From Myotis daubentonii (Eukaryota > Chordata > Mammalia > Chiroptera > Vespertilionidae): a stretch of DNA of 64,000 bases. Below, piece after piece: positions 35,573 through 48,430 of the stretch. Both the position numbers and the translations under genes were made by a program. Within the stretch, counting starts at the first letter, position 1, and the number at the start of each line of letters is the position of its first letter. The stretch is taken from assembly GCF_963259705.1 (NCBI RefSeq), contig NC_081846.1, positions 95,492,641 through 95,556,640 of the forward strand. The letters are read 5' to 3'. The notes under the pieces are model-generated. The model saw only the letters and a program-made list of their open reading frames with translations, did no database searches and was not told the origin of the DNA.

Positions 35573-38500
35573 GTCAAAAGCTGTGAAATGACGCAAATAC
35601 TGGTAATATTTACATCTCCGGGTACTTCCGGTGGCGTTTTCACGGGACTGTGCTTTGAAATATTAAGAGTTCATGCTTACAGAGCTCAGAATTGGTGTCT
35701 AAAGCCTTGGAATAACGAGAATATTGTTTCTCTTTACAATTAAGGAGGATTGGCTTTGGCGTTTTTTTGTGTGAATCAGTTAAAATGGTGACGATTCCGG
35801 TAAATACTTCTAAGCAAACTGTCTAATTTTGGTAAAACTGTTAAAATACACAATGATAGTTAACAGAAATGACTAAGAACGTGTAAGAAACACCTCAAGT
35901 ACACGTAAATAGAGTCTTACTACATTTACTGTCGTATTCAGTCACGGAGGTTTCAGTGAAAAGCTGTGAAATGACGCAAATACTGGTAATATTTACATCT
36001 CCGGGTACTTCCGGTGGCGTTTTCACGGGACTGTGCTTTGAAATATTAAGAGTTCATGCTTACCGAGCTCAGAATTGGTGTCTAAAGCCTTGGAATGATG
36101 AGAGTATTGTTTCTCTTTACAATTAAGGAGGATTGGCTTTGGCGTTTTTTTGTGTGAATCAGTTAAAATGGTGACGATTCCGGTAAATACTTCTAAGCAA
36201 ACTCTCTAATTTTGGTAAAACTGTTAAAATACACAATGATAGTTCTCAGAAAGGACTAACAACGTGTAAGAAACACTTAAATAGATTCTTACTACATTTA
36301 CTGTCGTATTCAATCACGGAGGTTTCTAGTGGAAAGCTGTGAAATGACGCAAATACTGGTAATATTTATGTCTCCGGGTACTTCCGGTGGCGTTTTCACG
36401 GGACTGTGCTTTGAAATATTAAGAGTTCATGCTTACAGAGCTCAGAATTGGTGTCTAAAGCCTTGGAATGATGAGAATATTGTTTCTCTTTCAATTAAGG
36501 AGGATTGGCTTTGGCGTTTTTTTTGTGTGAATCAGTTAAAATGGTGACGATTCCGGTAAATACTTCTAAGCAAACTCTCTAATTTTGGTAAAACTGTTAA
36601 AATACACAATGATAGTTCCCAGAAATGATTAAGAACGTGTAAGAAACACCTCAAGTACACGTAAATAGAGTCTTACTACATTTACTGTCGTATTCAGTCA
36701 CGGAGGTTTCCAGTGAAAGACCGTGCAATGACGCAAATACTGGTAATATTTACGTCTCCGGGTACTTCCGGTGGCGTTTTCACGGGACTGTGCTTTGAAA
36801 TATTAAGACTTCATGCTTACAGAGCTCAGAATTGGTGTCTAACGCCTTGGAATGACGAGAATAGTGTTTCTGTTTACAATTAATGAGGATTGGCTTTGGC
36901 GTTTTTTTGTGTGAATCAGTTAAAATGGTGACTATTCCGGTAAATACTTCTAAGCAAACTGTCTAATTTTGGTAAAACTGTTAAAATACACAATGATAGT
37001 TCCCAGAAAGGACTAACAACGTGTAAGAAACACCTCAAGTACACTTAAATAGATTCTTACTACATTTACTGTCGTATTCAATCACGGAGGTTTCTAGTGG
37101 AAAGCTGTGAAATGACGCAAATACTGGTAATATTTACGTCTCCGGGTACTTCCGGTGGCGTTTTCACGGGACTGTGCTTTGAAAAATTAAGAGTTCATGC
37201 TTACAGAGCTCAGAATTGGTGTCTGAAGCCTTGGAATGACGAGAATATTTTTTCTCTTTACAATTAAGGAGGATTGGCTTTGGCGTTTTTTTGTGTGAAT
37301 CAGTTAAAATGGTGACGATTCCGGTAAATCCTTCTAAGCAAACTTTCTAATTTTGGTAAAACTGTTAAAATACACAATGATAGTTCCCAGAAATGATTAA
37401 GAACGTGTAAGAAACACCTCAAGTACACGTAAATAGAGTCTTACTACATTTACTGTCCTATTCAGTCACGGAGGTTTCCAGTGGAAAGCTGTGAAATGAG
37501 GCAAATACTGGTAATATTTATGTCTCCGGGTACTTCCGGTGGCGTTTTCACGGGACTGTGCTTTGACAAATTAAGTGTTCATGCTTACAGAGCTCAGAAT
37601 TGGTGTCTAAAGCCTTGGAATGATGAGAATATTGTTTCTCTTTACAATTAAGGAGGATTGGCTTTGGCGATTTTTTTGTGTGAATCAGTTAAAATGGTGA
37701 CGATTCCGGTAAATACTTCTAAGCAAACTGTCTAATTTTGGTAAAACTGTTAAAATACACAATGATAGTTCCCAGAAAGGACTAACAACGTGTAAGAAAC
37801 ACTTAAATAAATTCTTACTACATTTACTGTCGTATTCAGTCACGGAGGTTTCCAGTGAAAAGCTGTGAAATGACGCAAATACTGGTAATATTTACATCTC
37901 CGGGTACTTCCGGTGGCGTTTTCACGGGACTGTGCTTTGAAATATTAAGAGTTCATGCTTACAGAGCTCAGAGTTGGTGTCTAAAGCCTTGGAATGACGA
38001 GAATATTGTTTCTCTTTACAATTAAGGAGGATTGGCTTTGGCGTTTTTTTGTGTGAATCAGTTAAAATGGTGACGATTCCGGTAAATACTTCTAAGCAAA
38101 CTTTCTAATTTTGGTAAAACTGTTAAAATACACAATGATAGTTCCCAGAAATGATTAAGAACGTGTAAGAAACACCTCAAGTACACGTAAATAGAGTCTT
38201 ACTACATTTACTGTCCTATTCAGTCACGGAGGTTTCCAGTGGAAAGCTGTGAAATAACGCAAATACTGGTAATATTTACGTCTCCGGGTACTTCCGGTGG
38301 CGTTTTCACGGGACTGTGCTTTGAAATATTAAGAGTTCATGCTTACAGAGCTCAGAATTGGTGTCTAAAGCCTTGGAATGACGAGAATAGTGTTTTTGTT
38401 TACAATTAAGGATGATTGGCTTTGGCGTTTTTTTTGTGTGAATCAGTTAAAATGGTGACAATTCCGGTAAATCCTTCTAAGCAAACTTTCTAATTTTGGT

Positions 38501-40434
38501 AAAACTGTTAAAATACACAATGATAGTTCCCAGAAATGATTAAGAACGTGTAAGAAACACCTCAAGTACACGTAAATAGAGTCTTACTACATTTACTGTC
38601 GTATTCAGTCACGGAGGTTTCCAGTGAAAAGCTGTGAAATGACGCAAATACTGGTAATATTTACATCTCCGGGTACTTCCGGTGGCGTTTTCACGGGACT
38701 GTGCTTTGAAATATTAAGAGTTCATGCTTACCGAGCTCAGAATTGGTGTCTAAAGCCTTGGAATGATGAGAGTATTGTTTCTCTTTACAATTAAGGAGGA
38801 TTGGCTTTGGCGTTTTTTTGTGTGAATCAGTTAAAATGGTGACGATTCCGGTAAATACTTCTAAGCAAACTCTCTAATTTTGGTAAAACTGTTAAAATAC
38901 ACAATGATAGTTCTCAGAAAGGACTAACAACGTGTAAGAAACACTTAAATAGATTCTTACTACATTTACTGTCGTATTCAATCACGGAGGTTTCTAGTGG
39001 AAAGCTGTGAAATGACGCAAATACTGGTAATATTTATGTCTCCGGGTACTTCCGGTGGCGTTTCCACGGGACTGTGCTTTGAAATATTAATAGTTCATGC
39101 TTACAGAGCTCAGAATTGGTGTCTAAAGCCTTGGAATGACGAGAATAGTGTTTTTGTTTACAATTAAGGAGGATTGGCTTTGGCGTTTTTTTTGTGTGAA
39201 TCAGTTAAAATGGTGACATTTCCGGTAAATACTTCTAAGCAAACTTTCTAATTTTGGTAAAACTGTTAAAATACACAATGATAGTTCCCAAAAAGGATTA
39301 AGAACGTGTAAGAAACACCTCAAGTACACGTAAATAGAGTCTTACTACATTTACTCTCCTATTCAGTCACGGAGGTTTCCAGTGGAAAGCTGTGAAATGA
39401 GGCAAATACTGGTAATATTTATGTCTCCGGGTACTTCCGGTGGCGTTTTCACGGGACTGTGCTTTGACAAATTAAGTGTTCATGCTTACAGAGCTCAGAA
39501 TTGGTGTCTAAAGCCTTGGAATGATGAGAATATTGTTTCTCTTTACAATTAAGGAGGATTGGCTTTGGCGTTTTTTTTGTGTGAATCAGTTAAAATGGTG
39601 ACGATTCCAGTAAATACTTCTAAGCAAACTTTCTAATTTTGGTAAAACTGTTAAAATACACAATGATAGTTCCCAGAAAGGACTAACAACGTGTAAGAAA
39701 CACTTAAATAGATTCTTACTACATTTACTGTCGTATTCAATCACGGAGGTTTCTAGTGGAAAGCTGTGAAATGACGCAAATACTGGAAATATTTATGTCT
39801 CCGGGTACTTCCGGTGGCGTTTTCACGGGACTGTGCTTTGAAATATTAAGAGTTCATGCTTACAGAGCTCAGAATTGGTGTCTAAAGCCTTGGAATGATG
39901 AGAATATTGTTTCTCTTTCAATTAAGGAGGATTGGCTTTGGCGTTTTTTTGTGTGAATCAGTTAAAATGGTGACGATTCCGGTAAATACTTCTAAGCAAA
40001 CTCTCTAATTTTGGTAAAACTGTTAAAATACAGAATGATAGTTCCCAGAAATGATTAAGAACGTGTAAGAAACACCTCAAGTACACGTAAATAGAGTCTT
40101 ACTACATTTACTTTCGTATTCAGTCATGGAGGTTTCCAGTGAAAGACCGTGAAATGACGCAAATACTGGTAATATTTACGTCTCCGGGTACTTCCGGTGG
40201 CGTTTTCACGGGACTGTGCTTTGAAATATTAAGACTTCATGCTTACAGAGCTCAGAATTGGTGTCTAACGCCTTGGAATGACGAGAATAGTGTTTCTGTT
40301 TACAATTAACGAGGATTGGCTTTGGCGTTTTTTTGTGTGAATCAGTTAAAATGGTGACGAATCCAGTAAATACTTCTAAGCAAACAGTCTAATTTTGGTA
40401 AAACTGTTAAAATACACAATGATAGTTCCCAGAA
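35573..40434 (+). repeat. 14-monomer HOR, copy 2, incomplete (about 4.86 kb)
   Basis: Anchors are 35573, 35956, 36329, 36713, 37097, 37481, 37855, 38239, 38624, 38997, 39382, 39756 and 40139. Similarity to copy 1 ends near 40434, where CAGAATGGACTAAC and a short (373-bp) spacing replace CAGAAAGGACCAAC with a full spacing. Copy 2 therefore stops in its thirteenth monomer and passes into the 3,051-bp block. Confidence 0.9.
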
Positions 40435-42806
40435 TGGACTAACAACGTGTAAGAAACACTTAAATAGATTCTTACTACATTTACTGTCGTATTCACTCAC
40501 GGAGGTTTCGAGTGGAAAGCTGTGAAATGACGCAAATACTGGTAATATTTATGTCTCCGGGTAATTCCGGTGGCGTTTTCACCGGACTGTGCTTTGACAT
40601 ATTAAGAGTTCATGCTTACAGAGCTCAGAATTGGTGTCTAAAGCCTTGGAATGACGAGAATAGTGTTTTTGTTTACAACTAAGGAGGATTGGCTTTGGCA
40701 TTTTTTTTGTGTGAATCAGTTAAAATGGTGACGATTCCGGTAAATACTTCTAAGCAAACTTTCTAATTTTGGTAAAACTGTTAAAATACACAATGATAGT
40801 TCCCAGAAATGACTAAGAACGTGTAATAAACACCTCAAGTACACGTAAATAGAGTCTTACCACATTTACTGTCGTATTCAGTCACGGAGGTTTCCAGTGA
40901 AAGACTGTGAAATGACGCAAATACTGGTAATATTTACGTCTCCGGGTACTTCCGGTGGCGTTTTCACGGGACTGTGATTTGAAATATTAAGAGTTCATGC
41001 TTACAGAGCTCAGAATTGGTGTCTGAAGCCTTGGAATGACGAGAATATTTTTTCTCGTTACAATTAAGGAGGATTGGCTTTGGCGTTTTTTTGTGTGAAT
41101 CAGTTAAAATGATGACGATTCTGGTAAATACTTCTAAGCAAACTGTCTAATTTTGGTAAAACTGTTAAAATACACAATGATAGTTCCCAGAAATGATTAA
41201 GAACGTGTAAGAAACACCTCAAGTACACCTAAATACATTCTTACTATATTTACTGTCGTATTCAATCACGGAGGTTTCCAGTGGAAATCTGTGAAATGAC
41301 GAAAATACCGGTAATATTTACGTCTCCGGGTACTTCCGGTGGCGTTTTCACGGGACTGTGCTTTGAAAAATTAAGAGTTCATGCTTACAGAGCTCAGAAT
41401 TGGTGTCTGAAGCCTTGGAATGACGAGAATATTTTTTCTCTTTACAATTAAGGAGGATTGGCTTTGGCGTTTTTTTGTGTGAATCAGTTAAAATGGTGAC
41501 GATTCCGGTAAATACTTCTAAGCAAACTGTCTAATTTTGGTAAAACTGTTAAAATACACAATGATAGTTCCCAGAAAGGACTAACAACGTGTAAGAAACA
41601 CCTCAAGTACACTTAAATAGATTCTTACTACATTTACTGTCGTATTCAATCACGGAGGTTTCTAGTGGAATCCTGTGAAATTACGCAAATACTGGTAATA
41701 TTTACGTCTCCGGATACTTCCGATGGCGTTTTCATGGGACTGTGCTTTGAAATATTAAGAGTTCATGCTTACAGAGCTCAGAATTGATGTCTAAAGCCTT
41801 GGAATGACGAGAATAGTGTTTTTGTTTACAATTAAGGAGGATTGGCTTTGGCGTTTTTTTGTGTGAATCAGTTAAAATGGTGACGATTCCGGTAAATACT
41901 TCTAAGCAAACTGTCTAATTTTGGTAAAACTGTTAAAATACACAATGATAGTTCCCAGAAAGGACTAACAACGTGTAAGAAACACCTCAAGTACACGTAA
42001 ATAGAGTCTTACTACATTTACTGTCGTATTCATTCACGGAGGTTTCCAGTGAAAAGCTGTGAAATGACGCAAATACTGGTAATATTTACATCTCCGGGTA
42101 CTTCCGGTGGCGTTTTCACGGGACTGTGCTTTGAAATATTAAGAGTTCATGCTTACCGAGCTCAGAATTGGTGTCTAAAGCCTTGGAATGATGAGAATAT
42201 TGTTTCTTTTTACAATTAAGGAGGATTGGCTTTGGCGTTTTTTTGTGTGAATCAGTTAAAATGGTGACGATTCCGGTAAATACTTCTAAGCACACTCTCT
42301 AATTTTGGTAAAACTGTTAAAATACACAATGATAGTTCCCAGAAAGGACTAACAACGTGTAAGAAACACCTCAAGTACACTTAAATAGATTCTTACTACA
42401 TTTACTGTCGTATTCAATCACGGAGGTTTCTAGTGGAAAGCTGTGAAATGACGCAAATACTGGTAATATTTATGTCTCCGGGTACTTCCGGTGGCGTTTT
42501 CACGGGACTGTGCTTTGACAAATTAAGTGTTCATGCTTACAGAGCTCAGAATTGGTGTCTAAAGCCTTGGAATGATGAGAATACTGTTTCTCTTTACAAT
42601 TAAGGAGGATTGGCTTTGGCGTTTTTTTTGTGTGAATCAGTTAAAATGGTGACGATTCCAGTAAATACTTCTAAGCAAACTTTCTAATTTTGGTAAAACT
42701 GTTAAAATACACAATGATAGTTCCCAGAAAGGACTAACAACGTGTAAGAAACACTTAAATAGATTCTTACTACATTTACTGTCGTATTCAATCACGGAGG
42801 TTTCTA
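39756..42806 (+). repeat. 8-monomer block, copy 1 (3,051 bp)
   Basis: Anchors are 39756, 40139, 40512, 40897, 41281, 41665, 42049 and 42433. Markers shared with the next copy are GGTTTCGAGTGG and GGTAATTCCGG in the third unit, CACGTGTAATAAACACC-like AATAAACACC upstream of the fourth, TGTGATTTG in the fourth (an in-frame TGA at 40975), GGAAATCTGTG in the fifth, and GGAATCCTGTG with CCGGATAC and AATTGATG in the sixth. Its first two monomers are also the end of the 14-mer copy 2. Confidence 0.88.
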
Positions 42807-45800
42807 GTGGAAAGCTGTGAAATGACGCAAATACTGGAAATATTTATGTCTCCGGGTACTTCCGGTGGCGTTTTCACGGGACTGTGCTTTGAAATATTAA
42901 GAGTTCATGCTTACAGAGCTCAGAATTGGTGTCTAAAGCCTTGGAATGATGAGAATATTGTTTCTCTTTCAATTAAGGAGGATTGGCTTTGGCGTTTTTT
43001 TGTGTGAATCAGTTAAAATGGTGACGATTCCGGTAAATACTTCTAAGCAAACTCTCTAATTTTGGTAAAACTGTTAAAATACAGAATGATAGTTCCCAGA
43101 AATGATTAAGAACGTGTAAGAAACACCTCAAGTACACGTAAATAGAGTCTTACTACATTTACTTTCGTATTCAGTCATGGAGGTTTCCAGTGAAAGACCG
43201 TGAAATGACGCAAATACTGGTAATATTTACGTCTCCGGGTACTTCCGGTGGCGTTTTCACGGGACTGTGCTTTGAAATATTAAGACTTCATGCTTACAGA
43301 GCTCAGAATTGGTGTCTAACGCCTTGGAATGACGAGAATAGTGTTTCTGTTTACAATTAACGAGGATTGGCTTTGGCGTTTTTTTGTGTGAATCAGTTAA
43401 AATGGTGACGAATCCAGTAAATACTTCTAAGCAAACAGTCTAATTTTGGTAAAACTGTTAAAATACACAATGATAGTTCCCAGAATGGACTAACAATGTG
43501 TAAGAAACACTTAAATAGATTCTTACTACATTTACTGTCGTATTCACTCACGGAGGTTTCGAGTGGAAAGCTGTGAAATGACGCAAATACTGGTAATATT
43601 TATGTCTCCGGGTAATTCCGGTGGCGTTTTCACCGGACTGTGCTTTGAAATATTAAGAGTTCATGCTTACAGAGCTCAGAATTGGTGTCTAAAGCCTTGG
43701 AATGACGAGAATAGTGTTTTTGTTTACAACTAAGGAGGATTGGCTTTGGCGTTTTTTTTGTGTGAATCAGTTAAAATGGTGACGATTCCGGTAAATACTT
43801 CTAAGCAAACTTTCTAATTTTGGTAAAACTGTTAAAATACACAATGATAGTTCCCAGAAATGACTAAGAACGTGTAATAAACACCTCAAGTACACGTAAA
43901 TAGAGTCTTACCACATTTACTGTCGTATTCAGTCACGGAGGTTTCCAGTGAAAGACTGTGAAATGACACAAATACTGGTAATATTTACGTCTCCGGGTAC
44001 TTCCGGTGGCGTTTTCACGGGACTGTGATTTGAAATATTAAGAGTTCATGCTTACAGAGCTCAGAATTGGTGTCTGAAGCCTTGGAATGACGAGAATATT
44101 TTTTCTCGTTACAATTAAGGAGGATTGGCTTTGGCGTTTTTTTGTGTGAATCAGTTAAAATGATGACGATTCTGGTAAATACTTCTAAGCAAACTGTCTA
44201 ATTTTGGTAAAACTGTTAAAATACACAATGATAGTTCCCAGAAATGATTAAGAACGTGTAAGAAACACCTCAAGTACACCTAAATACATTCTTACTATAT
44301 TTACTGTCGTATTCAATCACGGAGGTTTCCAGTGGAAATCTGTGAAATGACGAAAATACCGGTAATATTTACGTCTCCGGGTACTTCCGGTGGCGTTTTC
44401 ACGGGACTGTGCTTTGAAAAATTAAGAGTTCATGCTTACAGAGCTCAGAATTGGTGTCTGAAGCCTTGGAATGACGAGAATATTTTTTCTCTTTACAATT
44501 AAGGAGGATTGGCTTTGGCGTTTTTTTGTGTGAATCAGTTAAAATGGTGACGATTCCGGTAAATACTTCTAAGCAAACTGTCTAATTTTGGTAAAACTGT
44601 TAAAATACACAATGATAGTTCCCAGAAAGGACTAACAACGTGTAAGAAACACCTCAAGTACACTTAAATAGATTCTTACTACATTTACTGTCGTATTCAA
44701 TCACGGAGGTTTCTAGTGGAATCCTGTGAAATTACGCAAATACTGGTAATATTTACGTCTCCGGATACTTCCGATGGCGTTTTCATGGGACTGTGCTTTG
44801 AAATATTAAGAGTTCATGCTTACAGAGCTCAGAATTGATGTCTAAAGCCTTGGAATGACGAGAATAGTGTTTTTGTTTACAATTAAGGAGGATTGGCTTT
44901 GGCGTTTTTTTGTGTGAATCAGTTAAAATGGTGACGATTCCGGTAAATACTTCTAAGCAAACTGTCTAATTTTGGTAAAACTGTTAAAATACACAATGAT
45001 AGTTCCCAGAAAGGACTAACAACGTGTAAGAAACACCTCAAGTACACGTAAATAGAGTCTTACTACATTTACTGTCGTATTCATTCACGGAGGTTTCCAG
45101 TGAAAAGCTGTGAAATGACGCAAATACTGGTAATATTTACATCTCCGGGTACTTCCGGTGGCGTTTTCACGGGACTGTGCTTTGAAATATTAAGAGTTCA
45201 TGCTTACCGAGCTCAGAATTGGTGTCTAAAGCCTTGGAATGATGAGAATATTGTTTCTCTTTACAATTAAGGAGGATTGGCTTTGGCGTTTTTTTGTGTG
45301 AATCAGTTAAAATGGTGACGATTCCGGTAAATACTTCTAAGCACACTCTCTAATTTTGGTAAAACTGTTAAAATACACAATGATAGTTCCCAGAAAGGAC
45401 TAACAACGTGTAAGAAACACCTCAAGTACACTTAAATAGATTCTTACTACATTTACTGTCGTATTCAATCACGGAGGTTTCTAGTGGAAAGCTGTGAAAT
45501 GACGCAAATACTGGTAATATTTATGTCTCCGGGTACCTCCGGTGGCGTTTTCACGGGACTGTGCTTTGAAATATTAAGAGTTCATGCTTACAGAGCTCAG
45601 AATTGGTGTCTAAAGCCTTGGAATGATGAGAGTATTGTTTCTCTTTATAATTAAGGAGGATTGGCTTTGGCGTTTTTTTGTGTGAATCAGTTAAAATGGT
45701 GACGATTCCGGTAAATACTTCTAAGCAAACTCTCTAATTTTGGTAAAACTGTTAAAATACACAATGATAGTTCTCAGAAAGGACTAACAACGTGTAAGAA

Positions 45801-46615
45801 ACACTTAAATAGATTCTTACTACATTTACTGTCGTATTCAATCACGGAGGTTTCTAGTGGAAAGCTGTGAAATGACGCAAATACTGGTAATATTTACGTC
45901 TCCGGGTACTTCCGGTGGCGTTTTCACGGGACTGTGCTTTGAAATATTAAGAGTTCATGCTTACAGAGCTCAGAATTGGTGTCTAAAGCCTTGGAATGAC
46001 GAGAATAGTGTTTTTGTTTACAATTAAGGAGGATTAGCTTTGGCGTTTTTTTTGTGTGAATCAGTTAAAATGGTGACAATTCCGGTAAATACTTCTAAGC
46101 AAACTTCCTAATTTTGGTAAAACTGTTAAAATACACAATGATAGTTCCCAGAAATGATTAAGAACGTGTAAGAAACACCTCAAGTACACGTAAATAGAGT
46201 CTTACTACATTTACTCTCCTATTCAGTCACGGAGGTTTCCAGTGGAAAGCTGTGAAATGAGGCAAATACTGGTAATATTTATGTCTCCGGGTACTTCCGG
46301 TGGCGTTTTCACGGGACTGTGCTTTGACAAATTAAGTGTTCATGCTTACAGAGCTCAGAATTGGTGTCTAAAGCCTTGGAATGATGAGAATACTGTTTCT
46401 CTTTACAATTAAGGAGGATTGGCTTTGGCGTTTTTTTTGTGTGAATCAGTTAAAATGGTGACGATTCCAGTAAATACTTCTAAGCAAACTTTCTAATTTT
46501 GGTAAAACTGTTAAAATACACAATGATAGTTCCCAGAAAGGACTAACAACGTGTAAGAAACACTTAAATAGATTCTTACTACATTTACTGTCGTATTCAA
46601 TCACGGAGGTTTCTA
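42807..46615 (+). repeat. Same block, copy 2, expanded to 10 monomers (3,809 bp)
   Basis: Anchors are 42807, 43190, 43563, 43948, 44332, 44716, 45100, 45484, 45857 and 46242. The first seven match copy 1 at +3,051 bp. The copies diverge inside the eighth (about 42510 versus 45560). Copy 2 then holds two additional monomers (758 bp, 385 + 373) before returning to the CTGGAAATATT unit at 46616. It carries the same TGA at 44026 and 44836 as copy 1 at 40975 and 41785. Confidence 0.88.
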
Positions 46616-48430
46616 GTGGAAAGCTGTGAAATGACGCAAATACTGGAAATATTTATGTCTCCGGGTACTTCCGGTGGCGTTTTCACGGGACTGTGCTTTG
46701 AAATATTAAGAGTTCATGCTTACAGAGCTCAGAATTGGTGTCTAAAGCCTTGGAATGATGAGAATATTGTTTCTCTTTCAATTAAGGAGGATTGGCTTTG
46801 GCGTTTTTTTGTGTGAATCAGTTAAAATGGTGACGATTCCGGTAAATACTTCTAAGCAAACTCTCTAATTTTAGTAAAACTGTTAAAATACACAATGATA
46901 GTTCCCAGAAATGATTAAGAACGTGTAAGAAACACCTCAAGTACACGTAAATAGAGTCTTACTACATTTACTTTCGTATTCAGTCATGGAGGTTTCCAGT
47001 GAAAGACCGTGAAATGACGCAAATACTGGTAATATTTACGTCTCCGGGTACTTCCGGTGGCGTTTTCACGGGACTGTGCTTTGAAATATTAAGACTTCAT
47101 GCTTACAGAGCTCAGAATTGGTGTCTAACGCCTTGGAATGACGAGAATAGTGTTTCTGTTTACAATTAACGAGGATTGGCTTTGGCGTTTTTTTGTGTGA
47201 ATCAGTTAAAATGGTGACGAATCCAGTAAATACTTCTAAGCAAACTGTCTAATTTTGGTAAAACTGTTAAAATACACAATGATAGTTCCCAGAAAGGACT
47301 AACAACGTGTAAGAAACACTTAAATAGATTCTTACTACATTTACTGTCGTATTCACTCACGGAGGTTTCGAGTGGAAAGCTGTGAAATGACGCAAATACT
47401 GGTAATATTTATGTCTCCGGGTAATTCCGGTGGCGTTTTCACCGGACTGTGCTTTGAAATATTAAGAGTTCATGCTTACAGAGCTCAGAATTGGTGTCTA
47501 AAGCCTTGGAATGACGAGAATAGTGTTTTTGTTTACAACTAAGGAGGATTGGCTTTCGCGTTTTTTTTGTGTGAATCTGTTAAAATGGTGACGATTCCGG
47601 TAAATACTTCTAAGCAAACTTTCTAATTTTGGTAAAACTGTTAAAATACACAATGATAGTTCCCAGAAATGACTAAGAACGTGTAATAAAAACCTCAAGT
47701 ACACGTAAATAGAGTCTTACCACATTTACTGTCGTATTCTGTCACGGAGGTTTCCAGTGAAAGACTGTGAAATGACGCAAATACTGGTAATATTTACGTC
47801 TCCGGGTACTTCCGGTGGCGTTTTCACGGGACTGTGCTTTGAAATATTAAGAGTTCATGCTTACAGAGCTCAGAATTGGTGTCTGAAGCCTTGGAATGAC
47901 GAGAATATTTTTTCTCTTTACAATTAAGGAGGATTGGCTTTGGCGTTTTTTTGTGTGAATCAGTTAAAATGATGACGATTCTGGTAAATACTTCTAAGCA
48001 AACTGTCTAATTTTGGTAAAACTGTTAAAATACACAATGATAGTTCCCAGAAATGATTAAGAACGTGTAAGAAACACCTCAAGTACACCTAAATACATTC
48101 TTACTATATTTACTGTCGTATTCAATCACGGAGGTTTCCAGTGGAAATCTGTGAAATGACGAAAATACCGGTAATATTTACGTCTCCGGGTACTTCCGGT
48201 GGCGTTTTCACGGGACTGTGCTTTGAAAAATTAAGAGTTCATGCTTACAGAGCTCAGAATTGGTGTCTGAAGCCTTGGAATGACGAGAATATTTTTTCTC
48301 TTTACAATTAAGGAGGATTGGCTTTGGCGTTTTTTTGTGTGAATCAGTTAAAATGGTGACGATTCCGGTAAATACTTCTAAGCAAACTGTCTAATTTTGG
48401 TAAAACTGTTAAAATACACAATGATAGTTC
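46616..48430 (+). repeat. Same block, copy 3, incomplete (about 1.8 kb)
   Basis: Anchors are 46616, 46999, 47372, 47757 and 48141, following copy 2 at +3,809 bp. The match ends near 48430, where CAGAAATGACTAAG replaces CAGAAAGGACTAAC. Unlike copies 1 and 2, the fourth unit keeps CTGTGCTTTG, so the TGA found at 40975 and 44026 is absent. That mutation thus arose in, or was confined to, the first two copies. Confidence 0.85.

Noticed and set aside
40500..40525. Possible CENP-B box at GTTTCGAGTGGAAAGC (also before 43563 and 47372)
   Set aside because: It has TTCG and GGAA, but the spacing is off by one base and the CGGG core is absent. Most monomers read TTCTAG or TTCCAG here. I found no match to the core pattern in either orientation.
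47498..47704. 68-codon open frame on the minus strand
   Set aside because: It appears in one monomer pair only because private changes (TTTCGCG near 47556, CTGTTAAAATG near 47577, AAAACC near 47690) removed stops. The same region is closed in related units, so it is a chance frame.
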